Shown: one piece after another, positions 52,083 to 60,403 of the stretch | How the letters are laid out: each line of letters starts with the position of its first letter | How positions within the stretch are numbered: the first letter of the stretch is position 1 | Assembly: GCF_047718555.1 (NCBI RefSeq) | Contig: NZ_JBDNRK010000016.1 | Coordinates: forward strand, 1-64,000 | DNA length: 64,000 bases | From: Clostridium_I sp047718555 | GTDB lineage: Bacteria > Bacillota > Clostridia > Clostridiales > Clostridiaceae | Reading direction: 5' to 3' | The notes under the pieces: model-generated | What the model was told of the DNA's origin: nothing | The model's database searches: none | Seen by the model: only the letters and a program-made list of their open reading frames with translations | Made by a program: the position numbers and the translations under genes

Positions 52083-53342
52083 CTAATTTATAGGTACTCT
52101 TATTATATCAGCCCCTAAGGCTTTAAATTTATTTTCTATATGAGGGTACCCTCTATCAATATGCTCTATTGAAGTAACTTCTGTAGTGCCTTCAGCAATC
52201 AGACCAGCAATAACCATGGCTGCACCTGCTCTTAAATCACTTGCTTTAACTACAGCTCCTGTTAACTTTTTAACTCCATCTATTATAGCAATTCGCCCCT
52301 CAACTTTTATGCAGGCTCCCATCTTCTTAAGCTCATCTATATGCTTAAATCTACATTCAAATATACTTTCATTTATTATACTTCTTCCCTCTGAAACACA
52401 TAAAAGTGTACTCATAGGCTGCTGCACATCTGTTGGAAATCCAGGATAAGGAAGAGTTTTTATGTTTACACCTCTTAAACCTTTATTTGACTTAACAGTG
52501 ACAGAATCATCAAGTTCAATAACTTCTGCACCCATCTCTACAAGCTTTGCTGATATAGACTCAAGGTGTTTAGGTATAACATTATTTATAGTTACAGAGC
52601 CTCCACAAGCTGCTGCCGCAACCATATATGTACCTGCTTCAATTTGATCTGGAATAACGCTATAATTACATCCTGTAAGTTCTTTAACTCCTACTATTCT
52701 TATAACATCTGTTCCCGCACCCTTTATATTGGCTCCCATAGTATTTAAAAAATTAGCTACATCCACAACATGTGGCTCTTTAGCTGCATTTTCAAGCACT
52801 GTAGTCCCTTCAGCCAAAGTTGCTGCAAGCATCACATTTATAGTTGCGCCTACACTTACAACATCAAAGTATATATTCGTTCCTATAAGTCTCTCTGCCT
52901 CTACAGTTATTGTACCATGCTCAATATTAACCTTGGCACCTAATGCTTCAAATCCTTTTATATGCTGATCAATTGGTCTAACGCCTATAGGACATCCCCC
53001 AGGGAGTTCCACCGCTGCCTTTTTAAATCTTCCAAGAAGTGATCCGATTAAATAATAAGAAGCTCTCATTTTTCTCACATCATCAGTATTTGCATTCACA
53101 TTTTTCAACATAGTACTATCTATAGTAACTGAGTTTTTAACTCTAGTAATTTTGCATCCAAGACTTTCAATAATTCTCTCTTCGCATTGAATATCTTCTA
53201 TTTCAGGAATATTATCTATTACACATATATCTTTACTAGCCATAATAGCTGCTGGAAGAATTGCTACTGCCGCATTTTTAGCTCCACCTATTTCTACACT
53301 TCCAAAAAGCTCTTTACCGCCCTTTATAATTAATTTGTCCAT
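52083..53342 (-). CDS. murA: UDP-N-acetylglucosamine 1-carboxyvinyltransferase
   Basis: 419 residues, normal MurA length. K22 and N23 (GGAKNAAVA) and catalytic C117 in GGCPIGVRPIDQH bind enolpyruvate; the cysteine is the fosfomycin target and is present. It catalyses the first committed step of peptidoglycan synthesis. The start at 53342 (MDKLIIKGGKE) follows GAGGATGG by 8 bases; the longer frame to 53405 runs through the leader. It is the first gene of the minus-strand run murA-walJ-gerM-like-CxxH. Clostridia often have two MurA genes; only one is in this window. Confidence 0.97.
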   Translation of the reverse strand: MDKLIIKGGKELFGSVEIGGAKNAAVAILPAAIMASKDICVIDNIPEIEDIQCEERIIESLGCKITRVKNSVTIDSTMLKNVNANTDDVRKMRASYYLIGSLLGRFKKAAVELPGGCPIGVRPIDQHIKGFEALGAKVNIEHGTITVEAERLIGTNIYFDVVSVGATINVMLAATLAEGTTVLENAAKEPHVVDVANFLNTMGANIKGAGTDVIRIVGVKELTGCNYSVIPDQIEAGTYMVAAAACGGSVTINNVIPKHLESISAKLVEMGAEVIELDDSVTVKSNKGLRGVNIKTLPYPGFPTDVQQPMSTLLCVSEGRSIINESIFECRFKHIDELKKMGACIKVEGRIAIIDGVKKLTGAVVKASDLRAGAAMVIAGLIAEGTTEVTSIEHIDRGYPHIENKFKALGADIIRVPIN

Positions 53343-53733
53343 TCCCTTATCCATCCTCACTATATATATATAAATTTTACATAAATTCTTATTTAAGATA
53401 ACCACGAATTATATTATAGCATAATTACAGTTTTTTTTGTAATTAATTTTAAAATAATAAACCTATCATTTTATACCATTTATATTAAGTTTAAAGTTAA
53501 ATAATTCATGTTATAATGTTCTCTTATTTAATTATATAGCTTATACTGTTAAATATATAACTAAGCCATAATTTCATTGGTTTTACCTGGATGCTAACCA
53601 ACAATTTCTTAATAATAATTATATAGTTTGACTAACAAAATTCAAAAATTTACTTGCTATTTCTATTCAGATGCCTTATATGTTATAATTAATTTGTTCA
53701 ATCATTTTATATATCACACTTGGAGGAATATAA
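53343..53733. promoter_or_regulatory. Divergent promoter region of murA and the 2H gene
   Basis: About 390 AT-rich bases. On the minus strand TATAAT lies at 53413-53418 (murA side); on the plus strand TATAAT lies at 53684-53689, about 45 bp before the 2H phosphoesterase start. Both -35 elements are weak. No repeat, RNA or other gene seen. Confidence 0.45.
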
Positions 53734-54282
53734 ATGAAGTATTATTTAGTGGCATTATTTGATAAAGATTCTTATTCATTTGTTGAAAGCATACAGAGGA
53801 ATATATGTAAAAAATATAAGTTATATAGAAAACTTCCTGTGCTGCACATTACTCTTGAGGTCATTGATGACCCTGATATTGATAAGCTTGATAAAATAGT
53901 ATCAGATATAATGAAGCCTTACAAAAGGTTCAGGGTAGAACTTAATGGAGTTATTTGTTTTGATCCTCCATATAAATCAGTAAATTTGAAGGTAGAAAAT
54001 AAAGGTTACATAACAAGATTAGTAAGGCATATTAATGAAAATTTAAAAATTCATCACTTTAAGGTAAGAGAAGATATCAATAGTTGGGATCTACATGTTT
54101 CCTTAGCCAACACAAACTATGCCGTTAGAAAATGGTCTACAGATGAATATAAAATTGCCTGTCAAAATACTCAAAATGCTAATCCACAAAAAGTAGCAAG
54201 AATAGATAGACTTGAACTTTGGAAACCAATTAATAATAAAAAAACTATGACAATTAAAAGTTTTGCATTAAAAGAATATTAA
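53734..54282 (+). CDS. 2H phosphoesterase (2'-5' RNA ligase family)
   Basis: 182 residues with the two HxT/S motifs of the 2H superfamily, LHITLE (about residue 38) and LHVSLANT (about 128), placed as in bacterial LigT-like proteins. These act as cyclic phosphodiesterases on RNA ends or small cyclic nucleotides; ligase activity is usually only seen in vitro. GGAGG precedes the ATG. It is monocistronic, with its own terminator before the T-box leader. Confidence 0.85.
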   Translation: MKYYLVALFDKDSYSFVESIQRNICKKYKLYRKLPVLHITLEVIDDPDIDKLDKIVSDIMKPYKRFRVELNGVICFDPPYKSVNLKVENKGYITRLVRHINENLKIHHFKVREDINSWDLHVSLANTNYAVRKWSTDEYKIACQNTQNANPQKVARIDRLELWKPINNKKTMTIKSFALKEY

Positions 54283-54325
54283 ATCATCAATTCTAAGCCC
54301 CTTTTCCTAGGATAAATTGATGATT
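54282..54325 (+). terminator. Hairpin after the 2H gene
   Basis: AATCATCAATT pairs perfectly with AATTGATGATT around CTAAGCCCCTTTTCCTAGGAT, which itself can form a CTAGG stem. It begins at the stop codon. Confidence 0.65.
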
Positions 54326-54347
54326 AAATATATTTTTCATTTAAGTA

Positions 54348-54398
54348 TTGACATAACTTTTGGCAGATAGTATATTTAAGCGTAAAGCGAATATACTA
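54348..54398 (+). promoter_or_regulatory. ilvE promoter with dyad over the -10 element
   Basis: TTGACA (54348-54353), 17 bp, TATATT (54371-54376). A perfect 9-bp inverted repeat TAGTATATT (54368-54376) / AATATACTA (54390-54398) covers the -10 and the start point. It lies too far upstream to be part of the T-box fold and is placed like an operator. Confidence 0.65.
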
Positions 54399-54433
54399 TT
54401 AATTGTATAATTTTATTTACATATAAAAACTAT

Positions 54434-54642
54434 GATTGGGAAAAGTAAGTAATATAAATGTTTTAAAGAGAGTGGGGTTAGGTGAGAGCCCACAAACTAA
54501 GTATTACCGAAAATCACCCTTGAGTTGCAAGCTGAATTCTTAGTAAGCTAAGCCGGCATGGCCGTTATGATTTTCAAGTAAGTATTTGGGTGGTACCGCG
54601 AGCAGACTTCGCCCCATAAGGGACATTGTCTGCTCTTTTTTT
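54434..54642 (+). promoter_or_regulatory. T-box leader with isoleucine (ATC) specifier
   Basis: Stem I pairs GGG/CCC and GTAATA/TATTAC, framing the AGTA and CGAAAATCA specifier loop; the codon read there is ATC (Ile). The antiterminator T-box GGGTGGTACCGCG is at 54588-54600, and the terminator GAGCAGAC / GTCTGCTC with a T-run spans 54600-54642. Uncharged tRNA-Ile should allow read-through into ilvE. Confidence 0.92.
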
Positions 54643-54647
54643 GATAT

Positions 54648-54693
54648 GGCATCTGAAAATAAATAAGAAGTCAAGGTTTTTTTTGAAGATGCC
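54648..54693 (+). repeat. Repeat family 2, short copy
   Basis: GGCATCTGAAAATAAATAAG, AGTCA, then a T-run and GAAGATGCC. Ends match the 158-bp copy at 58039-58196 but the middle is deleted. It lies between the T-box terminator and the ilvE ribosome site. Confidence 0.7.
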
Positions 54694-54726
54694 TCAATTA
54701 ATAAAATTTTATAAGGGGGTTTTTTT

Positions 54727-55641
54727 GTGAATAATTCTTATGTAGTTTACAACGGTAAAATAGTTCCTGAAAGCGAGGTAAGTATAAGTATTAGATGTAA
54801 AGCCTTTAATTATGGCTTAGGCTGCTTTGAAGGAATTAGAGCTTATTGGCTTGAGGAAGATGAGCAACTTTATGCTTTCAGACTAAAAGAACATTATCAG
54901 AGATTTTTACAGTCCTGCAAGACTATTAACATTAAATTACCTTATTCAGTAGATGAATTATGTTCTTTAACTGTAGAACTCTTAAAGAAAAACAATTTTA
55001 AATCTACAACTTATATAAGACCTATAGCCTATAAAGGTGGAGAGGATATTGGACCAACTTTAATGGATGAAGATGATAGACTAGTAATATATTGTCAACC
55101 ATTAGGTAGTTACACTGGTAAGGAAGAACTTAAGGTAGCTATAACTTCTTGGCAAAGACTTGAAGACAATATGCTTCCTCCAAGAACTAAAGCTACAGCA
55201 GCATATCTTAATTCCGCACTTGCTTCTCTTGAAGTAAAGCAAAATGGATATGATGAAGCTATATTCTTAACTAGTAATGGCAACATTTGTGAAGGTCCTG
55301 GAGAAAACTTATTTATATTTAAAAAGGGAAAACTTATAACTCCTCCTCCAAGCGATAATATACTTGAAGGAATAACAAGAGACACTGTTATGGAACTTGC
55401 AAAAAATGAATTGAATCTTGAAGTAGTTGAAAGAAGTATAACACGAACTGAACTGTATGCTTCTGATGAGGTTTTCTTCAGTGGAACAGCTATGGAGGTT
55501 ACTCCTGTAATTGAAGTAGACAACAGAGTAATAGGTGATGGAAAGCAAGGCGAAATATCAAAGAAAATTAAAGAATTGTTCTTTGAAATAACTTCAAGCA
55601 AAAATCCTAAATATTCTAAATACTGTACTCCTGTATATTAA
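54727..55641 (+). CDS. ilvE: Branched-chain amino acid aminotransferase
   Basis: 304 residues, class IV PLP fold. NYGLGCFEGIRAYW, the PLP-lysine in RTKATAAYLNSALA, and ICEGPGENLFI are typical of IlvE, which interconverts Val, Leu and Ile with their 2-oxo acids. It starts GTG at 54727 after GGGGG. The upstream T-box with an Ile codon gives amino-acid-specific control and supports the assignment. A LarA homologue follows 95 bp downstream and may be read from the same promoter. Confidence 0.96.
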   Translation: MNNSYVVYNGKIVPESEVSISIRCKAFNYGLGCFEGIRAYWLEEDEQLYAFRLKEHYQRFLQSCKTINIKLPYSVDELCSLTVELLKKNNFKSTTYIRPIAYKGGEDIGPTLMDEDDRLVIYCQPLGSYTGKEELKVAITSWQRLEDNMLPPRTKATAAYLNSALASLEVKQNGYDEAIFLTSNGNICEGPGENLFIFKKGKLITPPPSDNILEGITRDTVMELAKNELNLEVVERSITRTELYASDEVFFSGTAMEVTPVIEVDNRVIGDGKQGEISKKIKELFFEITSSKNPKYSKYCTPVY

Positions 55642-55736
55642 TTTTTATACGCTAAAGCAGCATCAATAAAATAAATTTATAATTATTAATTATTTTATTG
55701 ATGACTCTAAAGTTAAATTTAAAGGAAGTTTATTAT

Positions 55737-57029
55737 ATGAAAAACATTGATATGAAATATGGAGATACACATATTACTTTTCCTATTGATGAAAACAATA
55801 TTGTACAGATAATAGAAAGTAATCCATTTAATTTAGGGAAAACTGAAGACGAGATCATACTAGATTCTCTTGCAAATCCTATAAACAGTCCAAGACTAAA
55901 GGATATAGTCCATAGTGGTGAGAAGATATGTATTGTAATTTCAGATGTTACCAGAGCTTGGCAAAAACCTTATAAATTTCTATCTGCCATTGTGGAAGAG
56001 CTCAATAATGCTGATATACCAGATAAGGATATTATTTTTTTAAGTGCTACAGGTACTCATAGAAAACAGACTGAAGAAGAACATGAAAATCTATTGGGAG
56101 CTGAATTACATAAGAGATTTGATGTTATTGACCATGATTGTCTTGATAAGGATAATTTAGTATATCTAGGTGAAACAAGTTACGGAACTCCTGTCTGGAT
56201 AAATAAAATAGCCATGGAATGTGATCATATAGTAATAACAGGATCAATAGTCTATCATTTGCTTGCTGGATGGGCAGGTGGTAAAAAATCTATTCTTCCT
56301 GGAATATCCGGCTATGATACTATTATGTCGAATCACGCCCTTTCTCTTGGAGAGAATATAGGTGATGGAAGTAATCCACTGGTTAGATCAGGAAGTATTG
56401 CAAATAATCCTGTGCATAATGACATGCTGGAAGCTACCGCATTTGTTAAACCTAGCTTTATGTTTAATGTAATTATGGGTTCGGATGGCAATATTGCAGC
56501 TGCAGTTTCAGGTGATTATGTAGAAGCTCATGCAGTAGGTAGAGATTTAGTAAATAAGATAGATGGAGTTAAAATTCATAAAAAAGCTGATCTTGTTATT
56601 GGAAGTGCTGGTGGATATCCTAAGGATATAAATTTATATCAAAGTAGTAAAACACTGATTAATATGAATGAAGCCGCTAAGGATGGTGCTGCTTTAATTC
56701 TTATATCCCAATGTAGGGAAGGCCTTGGTGGAGACTCAGATATTAAGGATATAATATTAAATTATGATAATATTTTAGATAGAGAAAAATCTCTTAGAGA
56801 AAGATACAGTATATCAAAATTCATAGGATACTATGTCTGTGAACTAGCAGAAAAATATGATTTTATAATGGTTTCTGATATAGATCAGAATTTGGTAAAA
56901 AACGCAAACATAAAAGTAGTTAGTACTATTGATGAGGCTCTTAACATAGTCTACGAGAAAAAAGGCAAAAATTTGGAAACTATACTAATGCCTAAGGGTG
57001 CTAATACATTGCCTATTTTAGGAAACTAA
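55737..57029 (+). CDS. LarA-like nickel-pincer racemase (DUF2088 family)
   Basis: About 430 residues, full LarA length: N-terminal FPIDENNIVQII, LSATGTHRKQTEEEHENLLG with the histidines used in catalysis and nickel-cofactor binding, WAGGKKSILPGI, and HNDMLEA. LarA uses a nicotinic-acid-derived nickel pincer cofactor made by LarB, LarC and LarE, none of which are in this window. Relatives racemise or epimerise various 2-hydroxyacids, so lactate need not be the substrate. The ATG at 55737 has GGAAG upstream. Being downstream of ilvE suggests a link to 2-hydroxy or 2-oxo acids from branched-chain amino acids; inference only. Confidence 0.87.
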   Translation: MKNIDMKYGDTHITFPIDENNIVQIIESNPFNLGKTEDEIILDSLANPINSPRLKDIVHSGEKICIVISDVTRAWQKPYKFLSAIVEELNNADIPDKDIIFLSATGTHRKQTEEEHENLLGAELHKRFDVIDHDCLDKDNLVYLGETSYGTPVWINKIAMECDHIVITGSIVYHLLAGWAGGKKSILPGISGYDTIMSNHALSLGENIGDGSNPLVRSGSIANNPVHNDMLEATAFVKPSFMFNVIMGSDGNIAAAVSGDYVEAHAVGRDLVNKIDGVKIHKKADLVIGSAGGYPKDINLYQSSKTLINMNEAAKDGAALILISQCREGLGGDSDIKDIILNYDNILDREKSLRERYSISKFIGYYVCELAEKYDFIMVSDIDQNLVKNANIKVVSTIDEALNIVYEKKGKNLETILMPKGANTLPILGN

Positions 57030-57035
57030 AATCAA

Positions 57036-57326
57036 TTTATCCGATGACTACCAGCCGTTATCTCCCATCTTTTATCAAAGTGGGAGATAACGGCTGCCAC
57101 GTCCCTGGACAACGATTTCTAAGTATCGAAAATACCGATACTAAGAACTCTGTTAGTAAGTTTCAGCTGGAGAAAAAAACTCCACCTGAAACAAAGAACT
57201 CTGTTTATCTGAATTTACTTATGCTTACAATAACTGTAAACAAACGAATTATTATGTAACTCATTTGTTTACAGTTATCTTCACCTTTAGAAGGTGGAGT
57301 GTTACATCGGCTAGTCATCGGATAAA
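57036..57326. mobile_element. Full-length MITE-like element, repeat family 1
   Basis: 291 bp bounded by perfect 15-bp terminal inverted repeats TTTATCCGATGACTA (57036-57050) and TAGTCATCGGATAAA (57312-57326). Inside are a CTCCCA/TGGGAG hairpin, ACGTCCCTGGACAACG, and two successive copies of the AAGAACTCTGTT tail, each behind its own stem. A TGTAAACAAAC/GTTTGTTTACA stem follows. No protein is encoded. It lies 7 bp after the LarA-like gene. The rest of 57327-57552 is AT-rich, empty sequence. Confidence 0.75.
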
Positions 57327-57552
57327 ATAAAATTTATGTACTAATACAAACCTAATATGGTATATAGATCTTAACTAGGTTTTCTTAATTTATATATAAA
57401 TTTACTTAATTAATAGGTAATATTATCTTTTATTATTAAATTATCATGAATTTAATTAATTTTTCATGTAATCGTTTATATAATCTTTTATTATTTATGA
57501 ATTTAATATAAAATATATGTTATATAACAGTTATAGAAAGGCGGCTTTATTA

Positions 57553-58038
57553 ATGAATTTGAAGAAACTATTCAACCTGCAAAAAGAGCTAGATAGCAGA
57601 ATACTAAGTGAACATAACTTAAATGCTGACAACTTATTCTCTAAAAAAGCTCTTGCACTTCAAGTAGAAGTAGGCGAGCTAGCCAACGAAACTAGATGTT
57701 TCAAATATTGGAGTAAAAAAGGTCCTTCTCCAGAGGAGAACATTCTAGAGGAATTTGTAGATTGTCTGCATTTTATATTAAGTATAGGTATAGACAAAAA
57801 TTTTGAACATATAGAAATTACGGCTGCAAATTATGGAGACAAAATAACAGAACAGTTTTTAGATCTTTTCATTGATATTAATGATTTCTTAATATGCTCC
57901 TCAATTGATCACTATATAACTCTTTTTGAAGATTTCTTGAGTTTAGGCTTGAACTTAGGATTTACAGAAGATAAAATAGAAGAGGCTTATTTGAAAAAGA
58001 ACCTTATAAATCATGAAAGACAAAATATCGGTTATTAA
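57553..58038 (+). CDS. Dimeric dUTP diphosphatase (MazG-like all-alpha)
   Basis: 161 residues. LQVEVGELANETRCFKYWSK and ENILEEFVDCLHFILSIG carry the two metal-binding ExxE/ExxD helices of the dimeric dUTPase family. It hydrolyses dUTP to dUMP, keeping uracil out of DNA. The ATG at 57553 has AAAGGCGG upstream; the longer frame has none. A family 2 repeat begins at the base after the stop codon. Confidence 0.88.
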   Translation: MNLKKLFNLQKELDSRILSEHNLNADNLFSKKALALQVEVGELANETRCFKYWSKKGPSPEENILEEFVDCLHFILSIGIDKNFEHIEITAANYGDKITEQFLDLFIDINDFLICSSIDHYITLFEDFLSLGLNLGFTEDKIEEAYLKKNLINHERQNIGY

Positions 58039-58196
58039 GGCATCTAAAAATAAATAATAAGTCAAAGATGCGACGAATATTTTGAATCCAACAGGGAAAC
58101 AGGTTCTGATGATAGTTGGACTATCAGAGGGTTCTGTTGACGCAGTAGGATTCAAAATAGGCTAGCATACTGACTTAGTTATTTTTTGAAGATGCC
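58039..58196. mobile_element. MITE-like element, repeat family 2 (longest copy)
   Basis: 158 bp: GGCATCTAAAAATAAATAAT with AAGTCA at one end and TGACTTAGTTATTTTTT with GAAGATGCC at the other, forming imperfect terminal inverted repeats. Inside, TATTTTGAATCC pairs exactly with GGATTCAAAATA around a further stem. Flanks are TTAA-like on both sides. It follows the dUTPase stop codon directly. Three shorter relatives lie at 54648, 60092 and 62109. Confidence 0.75.
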
Positions 58197-58220
58197 TAAA
58201 TTAATTCAACAATATATACA

Positions 58221-58262
58221 CACTATAAAGTTTATTAAATAGCTTTTATAGTGTTTTTTTTT
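58221..58262 (+). terminator. Terminator after dUTPase and its MITE
   Basis: CACTATAAA (58221-58229) pairs perfectly with TTTATAGTG (58245-58253), followed by T9. Confidence 0.88.
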
Positions 58263-58341
58263 AGTTTGTCTTATGGCTAACCAAGATTTACTTATATATA
58301 CATGTATATCTGGGCATACTAATTTTCAGGATGGTGATTTT

Positions 58342-58773
58342 ATGCTTGGTATACTTTTATCAATTTTATCAGGGATTTGTATGAGCTTTCAAGGAGTTTT
58401 TAATACACGGCTAAGCGAAAAAATAGGACTTTGGGAAACAAATGTAATTGTTCAAGGAAGTGCATTAATTTTTACTTCTATAGTGTTGATTTTTGCGAGT
58501 AAGGGCAATTTTAAAAATATAAAAGATGTAAATAAAATATATCTTTTAGGTGGAATACTTGGCGTTATAATTGTCTACACTGTTATGAAAGGAATATCTT
58601 CTGTTGGAACTACCTGTGCAATCTCAACAATACTAATTGCTCAACTTCTAGCTGCTGCTATTATCGACGCTTTTGGACTTTTTGATACTCCCAAAATAGC
58701 CTTTGGCATTAATGAAATATTGGGTGTAATCATTATGATAGTAGGTATAGTAGTATTTAAATGGAAGTGTTGA
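58342..58773 (+). CDS. YdcZ/DUF606 family membrane protein
   Basis: 143 residues with four to five hydrophobic helices; LSILSGICMSFQGVFNTRLS near the N-terminus and LGGILGVIIVYTVMKGISSV are typical of YdcZ-like (DUF606) half-size drug/metabolite-transporter relatives. These probably work as dimers; substrate unknown. The ATG at 58342 has GGTGA 4 bases upstream; a longer in-frame start near 58273 would overlap the terminator. It is a single gene on the plus strand. Confidence 0.83.
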   Translation: MLGILLSILSGICMSFQGVFNTRLSEKIGLWETNVIVQGSALIFTSIVLIFASKGNFKNIKDVNKIYLLGGILGVIIVYTVMKGISSVGTTCAISTILIAQLLAAAIIDAFGLFDTPKIAFGINEILGVIIMIVGIVVFKWKC

Positions 58774-58853
58774 AAATTTTTTTCATTATTTAATAGCAAA
58801 TATCAAGTTTTAAAATATAATAATAATGAAAGTCATCTTACGGAGGAAAATTG

Positions 58854-60053
58854 ATGTTTTCTATAAGAAAAAAACTTGATAACAACCTTAAACTTGCTAT
58901 TAAAAATGATAGACTTAAAAATTATAGGGTTATTATTCACTGCACTGCCCTATTAGATAGATTTCAATCAAAAATAAAATCTTTTAGAGGGGAATTAATC
59001 TGTATGATTCCTTCTGTTAACTGTGTATGTGCAAACATATCTGCTAATGCCATTAAACGTTTAATAGAATATCCTGAGGTAAACTTTATTACTTTAGATA
59101 ATTTTGCTTATCTTTGCGGAAATAGTGTATCTGCCTCTAATAAAATAAATTTATCTAAAAATTTGAAATTTACAGGTAAAGATGTTTGCATAGCTTTAGT
59201 AGATAGCGGTATATATCCACATCCTGATTTATTGAGTCCTTTTAAAAAAATCAAAAATTTTATAGATATTATAAATGGACTTAATTATCCTTATGATGAT
59301 AATGGCCACGGTACTTTTATCAGCGGAATAATATCTGGTAGTGGCATTAATTCAAAGGGCATGTACAAAGGTATAGCTCCAAACAGCAGTATATACTGTA
59401 TAAAGGCCTTTAATGCTTTAGGGAAAGCTCATATATCAAACATACTTTTAGCCATAGACAAAATTCTCTGTGACTGTAAGGAATTTAACATAAGAATACT
59501 TTGCTTGCCTTTTGAGATAAATACAGAAGATGATTTTATATTATCGCTTTTTCATAAGATTTTTGAAAAGGCAAGGGAAAACAATATTGTAGTAATAGTT
59601 CCCAGCGGAAATAATGAAAATATAAAAAGTTCTATAAGAGGAATTGCCGGATTAGATAACTGTTTAACCGTTGGAGGCCTTGATACTGCTTCTACAACTA
59701 AATCCTATAATTATTCCGCCAGCGGTCCCTGCGGGAAACTTATGAAGCCAGATCTTTCCGCTGCCTGCGTTGATATATATTCTTTAAAATCTGATACAGA
59801 CTACATTTCAGAAAGAAATGGGGTAAAGCTTTATCCTCATAAAATGGAAAAATACTATACCAGTTTTACAGGTACTTCTTGTGCAGCTGCCTATGTAAGT
59901 GGAATTTGTGCTCTCTTATTGGAAAGTAACAAAAATTTAAATTATAATGATATTATTTCCCTTATTAAAGCTTCCTGCAAGCTATTAAATTTTCCCAAAT
60001 GGCAGCAAGGAGAGGGTGTAATAGAAATAAATGAATTATTTAGTAATGAATAA
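58854..60053 (+). CDS. Subtilisin-like serine protease (S8) without signal peptide
   Basis: 399 residues. An I9-like prodomain (about 1-85) precedes the catalytic domain with D117 (ALVDSGIYPHPD), H152 (DNGHGTFISG) and S342 (FTGTSCAAAYVSG), so the triad is complete. There is no signal peptide or membrane helix, so it acts inside the cell or spore, like intracellular subtilisins or clostridial Csp germination proteases. No partner pseudoprotease gene is adjacent. ATG 58854 has GGAGG 7 bases before it. Confidence 0.9.
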   Translation: MFSIRKKLDNNLKLAIKNDRLKNYRVIIHCTALLDRFQSKIKSFRGELICMIPSVNCVCANISANAIKRLIEYPEVNFITLDNFAYLCGNSVSASNKINLSKNLKFTGKDVCIALVDSGIYPHPDLLSPFKKIKNFIDIINGLNYPYDDNGHGTFISGIISGSGINSKGMYKGIAPNSSIYCIKAFNALGKAHISNILLAIDKILCDCKEFNIRILCLPFEINTEDDFILSLFHKIFEKARENNIVVIVPSGNNENIKSSIRGIAGLDNCLTVGGLDTASTTKSYNYSASGPCGKLMKPDLSAACVDIYSLKSDTDYISERNGVKLYPHKMEKYYTSFTGTSCAAAYVSGICALLLESNKNLNYNDIISLIKASCKLLNFPKWQQGEGVIEINELFSNE

Positions 60054-60091
60054 AATTCAAATTTCTGCACATAACTATAATCACAAAGTAA

Positions 60092-60146
60092 GGTGCATCC
60101 AAATAAATAACTAGTCAGTATGATAGCCTATTTATTTTCATATGCC
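60092..60146 (-). repeat. Repeat family 2, 55-bp copy
   Basis: GTGCATCCAAATAAATAACT, AGTCAGTATGATAGCCTA, TTTATTTTCATATGCC. The AGTCAGTATG-TAGCC core is the same as in the 58039 copy read on the minus strand. The central stem-loop is lost, leaving the ends as a short palindrome. Confidence 0.65.
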
Positions 60147-60194
60147 TAATCCAAAGTTATTAAAACCAAATTTCGCACTCAAGCATTCTTAGCT

Positions 60195-60328
60195 TTTATC
60201 TGATGACTATCCACTCTAATACTCCCATCGCTTTCAAGGCGGGAGTAAAAAGTGGTTACGTCCCTGGATAACGATTTCTAAGCATCAGCTGAAATAAAAC
60301 TCCACCTGATGCCAAGAACTCTGTTTAT
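60195..60328 (+). repeat. Repeat family 1, half-length copy
   Basis: TTTATCTGATGACTA, a TACTCCCATCG/GGCGGGAGTA hairpin, ACGTCCCTGGATAACG, ATTTCTAAG, a CATCAGCTG...CACCTGATG stem and AAGAACTCTGTTTAT. Same order as the 35390 copy and the left half of the 57036 element. It lies between the subtilase and RNase Z genes; there is no gene in 60054-60403. Confidence 0.8.
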
Positions 60329-60354
60329 GCTCTGTATGCTTGTATAAATATTAG

Positions 60355-60385
60355 CCTCTGAGTCTAAATTCTCAGAGGTTTTTAT
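60355..60385 (+). terminator. Intrinsic terminator before rnz
   Basis: CCTCTGAG (60355-60362) pairs perfectly with CTCAGAGG (60371-60378), followed by TTTTTAT. It lies between the convergent subtilase and RNase Z genes. Confidence 0.88.
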
Positions 60386-60403
60386 ATTTACATTTACTAA
60401 ATA

